A stretch of DNA of 7,744 nucleotides from an uncultured Mollicutes bacterium (GTDB taxonomy: Bacteria; Bacillota_I; Bacilli_A; Acholeplasmatales; Anaeroplasmataceae), in the NCBI GenBank assembly GCA_900547045.1, contig URFB01000054.1, positions 1-7,744 of the forward strand. The letters are read 5' to 3'. Within the stretch, counting starts at the first letter, position 1. Every line of letters begins with the position of its first letter. Below, piece after piece: positions 1-6,595 of the stretch. The notes under the pieces were generated by a model. That model searched no databases. It was not told the DNA's origin and saw only the letters and a program-made list of their open reading frames with translations. A program made the translations under genes and the position numbers.

Positions 1-2
1 TA

Positions 3-107
3 TATGTTGCAGGATTTCCTGGATTTGTTGAAGAATATGATGCTGGCCATCTACTACATATGAGAATAAAAGGCTATGAATTAGCTATACTAAATTTTAA
101 GGTGTAG
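3..107 (+). CDS. C-terminal end of an unrecognised gene (partial, 5' end outside window)
   Basis: An open frame enters from the left edge and runs 34 codons to a TAG at 105-107. The peptide begins YVAGFPGFVEEYDAGHLL and ends in ILNFKV. Its composition looks like a real protein tail: a Gly/Pro/Phe-rich turn, an acidic EEYDAG stretch and an alternating hydrophobic strand. I do not recognise the family; a metallophosphoesterase-like C-terminus is only a loose thought. The gene converges on the atp operon. A strong plus-strand terminator lies 72 bases downstream (180-212), which fits this being a real transcript end. The last bases, GGTGTAG, match a motif repeated elsewhere in the flanks of the transposase, so the final valine and stop may come from a repeat rather than from the ancestral gene. 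Confidence 0.6.
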   Translation, partial: YVAGFPGFVEEYDAGHLLHMRIKGYELAILNFKV

Positions 108-115
108 GGGGTATA

Positions 116-161
116 GACTATAAACTATGAAGCGTAGGTTAATCTTTAAATTAATAAGTGT
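116..161 (+). repeat. Left array of degenerate 20-bp repeats (2 clear copies)
   Basis: Two plus-strand copies of a motif with consensus AACTATAAACAAATTGGTGT start at 116 and 142, 26 bases apart. The first keeps ACTATAAAC exactly (117-125) and ends in GCGT. The second matches 14 of 20 positions and ends in AATAAGTGTAG. A weaker candidate ends at GTGT 102-105, inside the tail of the upstream gene. The same motif occurs in the opposite orientation at 1726-1828, so the two arrays are inverted with respect to each other and flank the transposase. Function is not known. Candidate roles are transposase-binding sites at mobile-element ends or a 3' untranslated repeat. Confidence 0.55.
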
Positions 162-179
162 AGATATTTCAAAGGGGAT

Positions 180-212
180 TAGGGGGAATGTGTCCCCCTA
201 TCTTCTCTTTTT
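180..212 (+). terminator. Rho-independent terminator, plus strand
   Basis: A perfect 8-bp stem (TAGGGGGA 180-187 paired with TCCCCCTA 193-200) encloses a 5-base loop and is followed by the T-rich run TCTTCTCTTTTT (201-212). The reverse strand has no T run after the stem, so it acts in the plus direction only. It would end the transcript of the gene that stops at 107, and it would also shield the transposase from read-through from the left. Confidence 0.85.
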
Positions 213-237
213 AAAATAAAAAAAGAACTCCTTTATG

Positions 238-243
238 TATAAT
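238..243 (+). promoter_or_regulatory. Probable -10 box of the transposase promoter
   Basis: A consensus TATAAT stands 39 bases before the transposase ATG. No good -35 hexamer is found 16-18 bases upstream, where the sequence is A-rich (about 213-220). The promoter may therefore be weak in this location, or be completed by sequence brought next to it on rearrangement of the element. Confidence 0.5.
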
Positions 244-247
244 AGAA

Positions 248-264
248 TTGCTTAGAAACATTAT
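248..264 (+). repeat. Candidate left inverted repeat of the insertion sequence
   Basis: TTGCTTAGAAACATTAT here matches the reverse complement of 1663-1679 (TTGACTAGAAACATTAT) at 15 of 17 positions, including a perfect 12-bp core. It lies 18 bases before the transposase start. It could be the terminal inverted repeat or an internal transposase-binding site. Confidence 0.5.
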
Positions 265-282
265 TACAAAAGGAGTTTTATT

Positions 283-1638
283 ATGGACTTTGAAGCCCTA
301 AAAAGATTAGGTTTAGCTTATATGAACATAGATTGTGAAAAATCATATGAATCATATAACGAAACCAACAATAATCATATCATAAATATTTATTTAAAAA
401 AAGATGAAAAAACTTGTTGTCCAAATTGTGGTTCTAACAATGTTATTTCAAGAGGTTCAATAAAGCGAACATTACAATTTGCTAATACAATTGAAAATAA
501 CATCACATTAATTTGGCAACGTAAACGATTTATTTGTAAAAACTGTAATCACTTTTTTCAGGAAAATAATCCATTTGTTGAATCTAAAAAAAGAATTACA
601 GTTCAAAAGGACATTAAAATCCTTCAAACTTTAAAAGATATAAATACAAATTATACTTTTGTTGCTAAAGCATTTGATGTATCACCAACTTATGTAATTG
701 ACCTTTTTGATAGGAAGGTCGATATTTCTAGAGGACCATTAACTCAAGTAATTTGTGTTGATGAGGTATATGCTTCTAAACTTACAAAACACAAATTTTG
801 CTTTATCCTTTATTCTCCTCAATTACATAAAATTTTAGATGTTTTAGATTCACGTAGAAAAGACGCTCTAGAAAAATATTTTGATAAAATTCCTAAAGAA
901 GAAAGGAACAAAGTTCAATATTTTTCTATGGATTTATACGATAATTATCGTTTAATAGCTCAGAAATACTTTCCTAATGCAAAAGTATGTGCTGATTCAT
1001 TTCATGTCATTAAAAACCTTATGGAGTGTTTTAGAAAAATTAGAATACGGGTTATGAAACGATACGAAAAATTAAAGAGTGAAAATTCTAATTATTACTG
1101 GTTATATAAAAAATATTGGAAAATTCTTCATAAAGATCAATCCAAATTAAGTCATAAAATTATTAAAATTAAAAAATCTAATATGCATCTTTCTTTCCGT
1201 CAAATAATTGACTACATGTTATCTCTTGATGATACATTAAAACTAGCTTATGAATTGAAAGAGGAATATTTAAATTTTAATTCTTCTGCCAAACTAAATA
1301 CTTGTGAAGCATGGCTGGATGAAATAATATATAAATTTCAAACATCACAAATAACTGAATATATTCCTTTTTGGAAATTACTAAAAAATTGGCGTGTAGA
1401 AATCATTAACTCATTCAATCAAATCAACGGTTATAGGATTTCTAATGGTCCAATAGAAAGATCTAATAGAGATATTAAAACTATTTTAAGATTATCATTT
1501 GGTTCTTCTAATTTCCCTAGAATGCGTAATAGAATTATGTGGGTTATGAATGATGATTCAGCGATTTTATATACAAGAAAAAGCAGTACAAACAAAAGAA
1601 AGTTTAAGGCGAGAGGGCCTTATAAAAAGAATGAATAA
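283..1638 (+). CDS. ISL3-family transposase (DDE type)
   Basis: This is a DNA-cutting and joining enzyme that moves its own insertion sequence. The 451-residue product is full length for the ISL3 family and has no frameshift. An N-terminal zinc ribbon is seen as CPNC (46-49) and CKNC (85-88), and a helix-turn-helix-like stretch follows at about 122-143 (FVAKAFDVSPTYVIDLF). The DDE catalytic domain shows D160 in VICVDEV, D217 in SMDLYDNY, D238 in the ADSFHVIKN block typical of the family, and E392 in SNGPIERSN. The tail (432-451) is rich in Lys and Arg. The start at 283 is set by AAGGAG (270-275). The gene is visibly more A+T-rich than atpA and atpD and uses AAA for most lysines. It stops with TAA and converges on atpC. 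Because all key residues are present it may still be active. Confidence 0.93.
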   Translation: MDFEALKRLGLAYMNIDCEKSYESYNETNNNHIINIYLKKDEKTCCPNCGSNNVISRGSIKRTLQFANTIENNITLIWQRKRFICKNCNHFFQENNPFVESKKRITVQKDIKILQTLKDINTNYTFVAKAFDVSPTYVIDLFDRKVDISRGPLTQVICVDEVYASKLTKHKFCFILYSPQLHKILDVLDSRRKDALEKYFDKIPKEERNKVQYFSMDLYDNYRLIAQKYFPNAKVCADSFHVIKNLMECFRKIRIRVMKRYEKLKSENSNYYWLYKKYWKILHKDQSKLSHKIIKIKKSNMHLSFRQIIDYMLSLDDTLKLAYELKEEYLNFNSSAKLNTCEAWLDEIIYKFQTSQITEYIPFWKLLKNWRVEIINSFNQINGYRISNGPIERSNRDIKTILRLSFGSSNFPRMRNRIMWVMNDDSAILYTRKSSTNKRKFKARGPYKKNE

Positions 1639-1662
1639 TATTAGAAAATAAATTAAAAATAC

Positions 1663-1679
1663 ATAATGTTTCTAGTCAA
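1663..1679 (-). repeat. Candidate right inverted repeat of the insertion sequence
   Basis: The reverse complement reads TTGACTAGAAACATTAT and pairs with the left copy at 248-264 (15 of 17). It begins 24 bases after the transposase stop codon and directly abuts the terminator hairpin at 1681-1712. Confidence 0.5.
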
Positions 1680-1712
1680 AAAAAGGAGGATTTATTATAA
1701 TTTCCTCCTTTT
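1678..1712 (-). terminator. Terminator hairpin between transposase and atp operon, best in minus direction
   Basis: A perfect 10-bp stem (AAAAGGAGGA 1681-1690 with TCCTCCTTTT 1703-1712) encloses a 12-base loop. Read on the minus strand it ends in a run of seven T (1684 down to 1678), giving a standard intrinsic terminator for the atp transcript, 147 bases after the atpC stop. On the plus strand only TTTT followed by C is found, so it may also end the transposase transcript but less well. No other hairpin-plus-T-run was seen between atpC and this site. Confidence 0.7.
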
Positions 1713-1725
1713 CAATTTATTATGT

Positions 1726-1828
1726 ACACTTATTATTTTATAGTTTAGACTACACTGATTTGTTTATAGTTCCCACACCAATTTGTTTATAGTTTAAAAC
1801 TAAAACCTACACCAATTAATTTAGAGAA
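1726..1828 (-). repeat. Right array of 20-bp repeats (4 copies)
   Basis: Four minus-strand copies of AACTATAAACAAATTGGTGT occupy 1726-1745, 1752-1771, 1775-1794 and, more degenerate, 1809-1828. Start-to-start spacings are 26, 23 and 34. The middle two share a perfect 14-bp core (1758-1771 and 1781-1794) and match at 18 of 20 positions. The first matches the second at 17 of 20. The array is inverted relative to the copies at 116-161. It lies in what would be the 3' untranslated part of the atp message. The stretch 1829-1858 next to atpC shows nothing else that I can identify. Confidence 0.65.
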
Positions 1829-1858
1829 CCAATGTTACTTACCATTTTTAAATTAAGT

Positions 1859-2248
1859 TTATAGGCTTCCTGCTTTCGTTGTACGAATATTATCAAGAAG
1901 CTCTTTTTCCTTTTGGGTGAAATCAATATTAGCCTTACGATTTGATTCAAGACGTTCATTTCTAACACTTTGTAAATGCTCAAGAGCGCTTTCCTTTGAG
2001 TATCCAATATGTGCGCCTTGTGCAATAACCGTAATTACGTTTTCCTTAAACTCAAGCATACCATTAATAATTGCAAGATAAAGCTCTTGTCCAGGAACCA
2101 CTAATTTAATATATCCATCAGGAATAACACAAACCAACGGAACGTGATTTTTCATAATTGCAAATTCGCCATCTGCATTTTTTATAACCGCATAGGTTAT
2201 CTCATCATCATATAATTTACCTTGGTGGGTTGATACACTAATTTTCAT
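1859..2248 (-). CDS. atpC: F-type ATP synthase subunit epsilon
   Basis: This is the central-stalk subunit that binds gamma and the c ring and can inhibit ATP hydrolysis. The 129-residue product has the expected N-terminal beta-sandwich (about 1-84) with conserved-type blocks GEFAIMKNHVPLV (27-39) and PDGYIKL (43-49), then a C-terminal helical hairpin (about 86-126). In Bacillus-type epsilon an I/L-D-x-x-R-A motif binds ATP; the aligned stretch here reads IDFTQK (108-113), so the Arg and Ala are lost and ATP sensing by that motif is doubtful. The start ATG shares its A with the atpD stop (TAATG at 2246-2250), and GAGGAA (2260-2265) precedes it, so translation is probably coupled to beta. It is the last gene of the operon. 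Confidence 0.96.
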   Translation of the reverse strand: MKISVSTHQGKLYDDEITYAVIKNADGEFAIMKNHVPLVCVIPDGYIKLVVPGQELYLAIINGMLEFKENVITVIAQGAHIGYSKESALEHLQSVRNERLESNRKANIDFTQKEKELLDNIRTTKAGSL

Positions 2249-3666
2249 TATTTATTAGCTTCCTCAAGACGTTGAGCCTTAGCTCTAGCATCATCAATTG
2301 TACCAACTAGACGGAATGCCTCCTCTGGCATGTCATCACAGTTGCCATCAAGGATTTCCTTGAATCCTCGAATTGTTTCCTTTACAGGAACGAATGCTCC
2401 AGGCACTCCAGTAAATTGTCCACCGATAAACATATTTTGTGATAAGAATAATTTAACACGTCTTGCACGCTTAACAACAAGCTTATCATCCTCTGATAAT
2501 TCATCCATACCAAGAATTGCGATAATATCAAGTAATTCATTATATCTTTGAATTAATTGCTGAACACGACGAGCTACATCATAATGCTCCTTACCAACAA
2601 TTTCAGGTGAAAGTGCACGAGATGTTGATGCTAATGGATCAACGGCAGGATAAATACCTTCCTCTGTTAGCTTACGAGATAGGTTTGTAGTTGCATCTAG
2701 GTGAGCGAATGTTGTAGCTGGAGCTGGGTCTGTATAGTCATCGGCTGGAACATATACAGCTTGAATAGATGTAATTGATCCATCCTTAGTTGATGTAATA
2801 CGCTCTTGTAGCTTACCCATTTCAGTTGCAAGTGTTGGCTGATAACCAACGGCTGAAGGCATACGTCCTAGTAAGGCAGAAACCTCAGAACCAGCCTGTG
2901 TGAAACGGAAGATATTATCAATAAATAGTAATACATCCTGATGCTCAGCATCACGGAAATGCTCAGCCATTGTAAGACCTGTAAGAGCAACTCTCATACG
3001 AGCTCCAGGTGGCTCATTCATTTGACCAAAGCACATTGCTGTTTTAGCAATAACTCCTGATTCCTTCATTTCATGATATAGGTCATTACCCTCACGAGTA
3101 CGTTCTCCTACACCTGTAAATACAGAAATACCACCGTGCTCTTGAGCAACGTTATGAATTAATTCCTGAATTAATACTGTTTTTCCTACACCGGCACCAC
3201 CGAATAGACCAATCTTACCTCCCTTAATATAAGGGGCTAGTAAGTCAATAACCTTAATTCCTGTTTCAAGAATTTCAACGTTATTAGAAAGATTTTCAAG
3301 CTTTGGTGCTTCACGGTGAATAGGCATACGCTTAACATCAGCGTCAATACCTTCGCCATCAATTGGATCGCCTAGTACGTTAAACATACGGCCTAAGGTT
3401 TTTTCACCAACTGGTACACTAATAGGATTTCCTGTATTTTCAACAGGCATTCCTCTTACAAGACCATCAGTTGAATCCATCGCAATACAACGAACAACCT
3501 TATTTCCAACATGAAGGGCAACCTCAAGTGTTAATTTGATTCCAACGCCATTGTTATCCTTAGGATCAACATTAACCTTTAAGGCATCGTTTATTTTGGG
3601 AAGGTTTCCGTCTTCGAACTTAACGTCAACAACGGGACCTTTTACTTCAACGATTTTACCGTCCAT
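2248..3666 (-). CDS. atpD: F-type ATP synthase subunit beta (catalytic)
   Basis: This subunit carries the catalytic sites of F1 for ATP synthesis and hydrolysis. The 472-residue length is normal. Visible motifs are the P-loop GGAGVGKT (156-163), the catalytic glutamate E188 in GERTREG, Walker B LLFIDNIFRF (246-255, D250), the family signature around PAVDPLASTSRALSP (340-354), and the lever region DELSEDD (388-394), a conservative variant of DELSEED. The N-terminal beta barrel begins MDGKIVEVKGPVVDVKF. The start is fixed by GGAGG (3676-3680), 8 bases upstream, and the ATG overlaps the atpG stop as TAATG. No antisense frame in the region looks like a real gene. Confidence 0.98.
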   Translation of the reverse strand: MDGKIVEVKGPVVDVKFEDGNLPKINDALKVNVDPKDNNGVGIKLTLEVALHVGNKVVRCIAMDSTDGLVRGMPVENTGNPISVPVGEKTLGRMFNVLGDPIDGEGIDADVKRMPIHREAPKLENLSNNVEILETGIKVIDLLAPYIKGGKIGLFGGAGVGKTVLIQELIHNVAQEHGGISVFTGVGERTREGNDLYHEMKESGVIAKTAMCFGQMNEPPGARMRVALTGLTMAEHFRDAEHQDVLLFIDNIFRFTQAGSEVSALLGRMPSAVGYQPTLATEMGKLQERITSTKDGSITSIQAVYVPADDYTDPAPATTFAHLDATTNLSRKLTEEGIYPAVDPLASTSRALSPEIVGKEHYDVARRVQQLIQRYNELLDIIAILGMDELSEDDKLVVKRARRVKLFLSQNMFIGGQFTGVPGAFVPVKETIRGFKEILDGNCDDMPEEAFRLVGTIDDARAKAQRLEEANK

Positions 3667-4538
3667 TATTCTTTACCTCCTATAGCATTAGCTCCACCAA
3701 TAATATCAATTAACTCTGTAGTAATAACATTTTGACGAGCTCTATTATATAATAATTGTAATTTTGAAATTACCTCATCTGCAGTATCAGATGCACTACG
3801 CATTGAATTCATACGTGATGAATGCTCACTGGTTTTAGCATCTAGAATGATACCATAAATCATATCCTCTAAATACATTGGTAGCATCATATCTAAGGTT
3901 TTTTCCATTCCTGATTCATAAATATAATCAATATCCTTTACCTCACCATTTAGGGCAGTAATAGGAAGTAGCTCAGTTTCCTTAATTTCTTGAGTTAAGC
4001 TATTAACATAATGATTATAAATTATAACAAGTCTATCGATTGAGCCCTCAAGGTATAAATCGATAATCTTCTCTGCAAGAGGAACAATATCAACAAACAT
4101 TACATCGTCACGAACTAAGATAGGCTCGTGGTCAATTGTAGGATATCCCTTTTGTTCAATATAAGAAAATCCCTTACGACCAATTGATGTAACAATAAAT
4201 TCATCCTTTGAATAATGAGCCTCAAGCACCTGTTCAAGAGCCTTAAAGGTATTAGCATTATATGCTCCGGCAAGGCCTCTATCTGATGTAACGATTAAAT
4301 AGCAGGTCTTTTTTACATCACGCTTATTTAAAAGCGGATGTGAATAATCCATACCAGCCTTTGTTACAACGCTCGTAACCATTGAGGCTACACTATTCAT
4401 AAATGATTGATAATCCTTATATGCTTTTTCTGCACGACGAACCTTAGACTGTGAAACCATGTACATAGCCTTTGTTGTTTGAGCAGTTGATTTAGTTGAA
4501 TCAATACGTGTTTTTACTTCATGTAAGGAATTAGACAT
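3666..4538 (-). CDS. atpG: F-type ATP synthase subunit gamma
   Basis: This is the rotating central shaft that couples the c ring to the alpha3beta3 head. The 290-residue product has both coiled-coil termini of the family: the N-terminal helix RIDSTKSTAQTTKAMYMVSQ with SKVRRAEKAY (about 11-40) and the C-terminal helix ending in YNRARQNVITTELIDIIGGA (about 265-284). The middle alpha/beta domain includes YLIVTSDRGLAGAYN. The ribosome binding site AAGGAG (4546-4551) overlaps the atpA stop codon, 11 bases separate the two genes, and its own stop overlaps the atpD start. The last codons (for GGKE) form the atpD ribosome binding site. Confidence 0.97.
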   Translation of the reverse strand: MSNSLHEVKTRIDSTKSTAQTTKAMYMVSQSKVRRAEKAYKDYQSFMNSVASMVTSVVTKAGMDYSHPLLNKRDVKKTCYLIVTSDRGLAGAYNANTFKALEQVLEAHYSKDEFIVTSIGRKGFSYIEQKGYPTIDHEPILVRDDVMFVDIVPLAEKIIDLYLEGSIDRLVIIYNHYVNSLTQEIKETELLPITALNGEVKDIDYIYESGMEKTLDMMLPMYLEDMIYGIILDAKTSEHSSRMNSMRSASDTADEVISKLQLLYNRARQNVITTELIDIIGGANAIGGKE

Positions 4539-4549
4539 TTTATCACTCC

Positions 4550-6058
4550 TTAAATGAATTTACGCTTTTCATTTTTAATGAATTCATCAAGCTTTGCATC
4601 ATCTGGCAATGCTTTTGTTTCACGAATAATTTGACTAATTTCTTGACCAAGCTTATTTGTATCCATTGAACGATATAGCTCTGTTTCAAACCGTAAGATA
4701 TCATTAAGCTCAATTGTATCAAGATATCCCTTAGTTAAGGCATAAAGGATAACTGCTTCCTTTTCAAATGGAATCGTTTCATGAAGCCCTTGCTTTAAAA
4801 CCTCAACTGTACGCTTACCACGCTCAAGACGAGCCTTTGTAGAAGCGTCTAGATCAGAACCAAATTGAGCGAATGATTCAAGCTCACGATAAGAGGCTAA
4901 GTCAAGACGAAGTGTACCTGAAACCTTCTTAACTGCCTTAGTTTGAGCTGCACCACCAACACGTGATACAGAAAGTCCGGCATTAATAGCTGGTCTAATA
5001 CCTTTATAGAAATAATCTGATTGAAGGAAGATTTGACCATCTGTAATAGAAATTACATTTGTTGGAATATAAGCAGAAATATCTCCTGCTTGTGTTTCAA
5101 TAATTGGAAGAGCAGTAATTGAACCTCCACCTAATTCCTTAGATAGCTTAGCTGCACGCTCAAGTAATCTTGAATGTAGGTAGAATACGTCTCCTGGATA
5201 AGCCTCTCGTCCAGGTGGCCTGTGTAATAGTAAGGACATTTCACGATAAGCTACCGCATGCTTTGAAAGATCATCATAGACAATCAAAACATCCTTTCCC
5301 TGATACATGAAATATTCTGCAAGAGAAACACCAGAATATGGTGCTAAATATAGAAGTGGACCAGGATTTGATGCAGATGCACTTACAATAATTGAATAAT
5401 TCATTGCATCATGGCTCTTTAATGTTTCATATACAGAGTTTACTGTTGACTCCTTTTGTCCAATTGCAACATAAACACAAATTACATCCTTACCCTTTTG
5501 GTTAAGAATAGTATCTACAGCAATACTTGTCTTTCCTGTTTGACGGTCTCCGATGATTAGCTCACGTTGACCACGACCAATAGGTACTAGGGCATCTAGA
5601 ACCTTGATACCAGTTTGAAGGGGAGTGTTAACGCTAGAACGTTGCATAACACCTGTAGCCTTCTGCTCGATAGGACGATACCCAGTTGATTCGATTGGAC
5701 CAAGTCCATCAATTGGCGCACCAAGTGGATTGATTACACGTCCAATAAAGTTATCACCAACAGGAACATTTAGAATTTTACCAGTGCATTTTACAATGTC
5801 TCCTTCTTTTACTAAAGAAGAATCACCAAGCAAAATAACACCAACAGAATCTGTCTCAAGGTTTTGAACCATTCCATAAACATCATTAGGGAAAATTAAT
5901 AGTTCAGATTGCATAGCCTTATCAAGACCATGAACGATGGCGATACCATCACCAACCTCAACAACAGTACCAATTGTTTCTGTTTTGATATCATCTTTAT
6001 AAGCTTCTATTTGTTTTTTAATTAAGCTTGAGATTTCAGATAAATTGATATTGCTCAT
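4550..6058 (-). CDS. atpA: F-type ATP synthase subunit alpha
   Basis: This subunit holds the non-catalytic nucleotide sites of F1 and supplies the arginine finger to the beta catalytic sites. The 502-residue length is normal. Seen are the N-terminal helix that binds delta (1-25), the beta barrel with VVEVGDGIAIVHGL (32-45), the P-loop GDRQTGKT (170-177), Walker B-like VLIVYDDLSKHAVAYR (257-272), and the signature PAINAGLSVSRVGGAAQ (356-372), where R366 is the expected arginine finger. AAGGAA (6068-6073) precedes the ATG by 9 bases, and 18 bases separate it from atpH. Confidence 0.98.
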   Translation of the reverse strand: MSNINLSEISSLIKKQIEAYKDDIKTETIGTVVEVGDGIAIVHGLDKAMQSELLIFPNDVYGMVQNLETDSVGVILLGDSSLVKEGDIVKCTGKILNVPVGDNFIGRVINPLGAPIDGLGPIESTGYRPIEQKATGVMQRSSVNTPLQTGIKVLDALVPIGRGQRELIIGDRQTGKTSIAVDTILNQKGKDVICVYVAIGQKESTVNSVYETLKSHDAMNYSIIVSASASNPGPLLYLAPYSGVSLAEYFMYQGKDVLIVYDDLSKHAVAYREMSLLLHRPPGREAYPGDVFYLHSRLLERAAKLSKELGGGSITALPIIETQAGDISAYIPTNVISITDGQIFLQSDYFYKGIRPAINAGLSVSRVGGAAQTKAVKKVSGTLRLDLASYRELESFAQFGSDLDASTKARLERGKRTVEVLKQGLHETIPFEKEAVILYALTKGYLDTIELNDILRFETELYRSMDTNKLGQEISQIIRETKALPDDAKLDEFIKNEKRKFI

Positions 6059-6076
6059 AAAGCTTGTTTCCTTTCA

Positions 6077-6595
6077 TTAAATATTGTCCTTTAAGGATTG
6101 AAGCTTACTATTAAGGCTTAGGTCAATTGACTTACCATTTGCAATAACCTTAATACCACCAATAAGCTTCTCATCAATTAAAGGATTAATACTAATATGC
6201 TTCTTGCCAAAGTATTCTGCTAGCTTTATTTCAAGATCATTAAGTTGACTTGAAGAAAGCTTTGATGCTGATATAACATTAACAATAAGTATATTATTTT
6301 TTTCATTAACTAAATTTGTAAATTCTTCATAAATTTCTTTAATTTTATCTACACGATTATTATCAATTAAAACATATAGAAAATTAACAAAAATCTCATT
6401 CATTGATTTACAAACATTTTTTATACATTCTTTTTTCTGCTTAGATGAAATACGAGGATATGTTAAAACCTTCATAAAATCTTCATTTTCATTAATGGCA
6501 AGCATTAATGTATCAAATTGATTTATAATTTCATCAAGCATATTATTTGAAGAGGCTAGTTCAAATAATGCGGTCGCATATTCTTTCGCTAGCAT
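6077..6595 (-). CDS. atpH: F-type ATP synthase subunit delta
   Basis: This peripheral-stalk subunit sits on top of F1 and ties alpha to the b dimer. The 172-residue product has the usual start (MLAKEYATALFELA), an N-terminal helical bundle (about 1-105) and the C-terminal block LIGGIKVIANGKSIDLSLNS, with ID.S as in the family. Its ATG shares one base with the atpF stop (TAATG, 6593-6597). The ribosome binding site is an unusual G run (GAGGGGG, made from the Glu-Gly-Ala codons at the end of atpF) 10 bases upstream, so translation is probably coupled. It appears more A+T-rich than atpA and atpD, fitting the low conservation of delta. Confidence 0.95.
   Translation of the reverse strand: MLAKEYATALFELASSNNMLDEIINQFDTLMLAINENEDFMKVLTYPRISSKQKKECIKNVCKSMNEIFVNFLYVLIDNNRVDKIKEIYEEFTNLVNEKNNILIVNVISASKLSSSQLNDLEIKLAEYFGKKHISINPLIDEKLIGGIKVIANGKSIDLSLNSKLQSLKDNI

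Larger units (their letters stand above)
224..279 (+). promoter_or_regulatory. Hairpin that can sequester the transposase ribosome binding site
   Basis: Bases 224-234 (AGAACTCCTTT) pair with 269-279 (AAAGGAGTTTT) over 11 positions, with one G-U pair and a 34-base loop. The right arm contains the transposase Shine-Dalgarno AAGGAG (270-275), 7 bases before the ATG at 283. The TATAAT at 238-243 lies in the loop, so a transcript starting near 250 lacks the left arm and would be translated freely. Read-through transcripts from outside would carry both arms and hide the ribosome binding site. This arrangement is known from insertion sequences such as IS10 and IS50; here it is inferred from pairing alone. 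Confidence 0.6.
248..1679 (+). mobile_element. ISL3-family insertion sequence (borders tentative)
   Basis: An intact ISL3-type transposase lies between two imperfect inverted repeats (248-264 and 1663-1679, 15 of 17 bases matching). These would give a compact element of 1432 bp, within the usual ISL3-family size. The borders are not proven. I see no matching 8-bp target duplication next to these repeats, and the TATAAT and the left arm of the ribosome-binding-site hairpin would fall just outside. The element may instead extend outward to the repeat arrays (about 101-1813). It sits between two converging transcription units, downstream of atpC and in the opposite orientation to the atp genes. 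Confidence 0.5.

Noticed and set aside
233..1726. A 7-bp direct repeat TTATGTA at 233-239 and 1720-1726 as a target duplication
   Set aside because: Short A/T-rich matches are expected by chance here, and the sequences just inside do not form convincing inverted repeats.
1726..1828. The right repeat array as a CRISPR
   Set aside because: Repeats are only about 20 bp and degenerate, spacers are 3-14 bases, and no cas gene is nearby.
1816..2025. A 69-codon minus-strand frame overlapping the end of atpC
   Set aside because: It overlaps atpC in another frame, begins inside it, and ends in non-coding repeat sequence; no family features are visible.
2330..2551. A 73-codon plus-strand open frame opposite atpD
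   Set aside because: It is the mirror of the conserved beta coding sequence, has no credible ribosome binding site and gives a low-complexity Ser/Leu-rich product.
2248..3410. DELSEDD in beta as a functional change from DELSEED
   Set aside because: The substitution keeps the acidic charge, and the motif tolerates such variation, so it is noted only in the gene entry.
5625..5867. An 80-codon plus-strand open frame opposite atpA
   Set aside because: It lies antisense to the conserved alpha beta-barrel and P-loop approach; its Pro/Ser-rich product looks like a shadow of the alpha codons.
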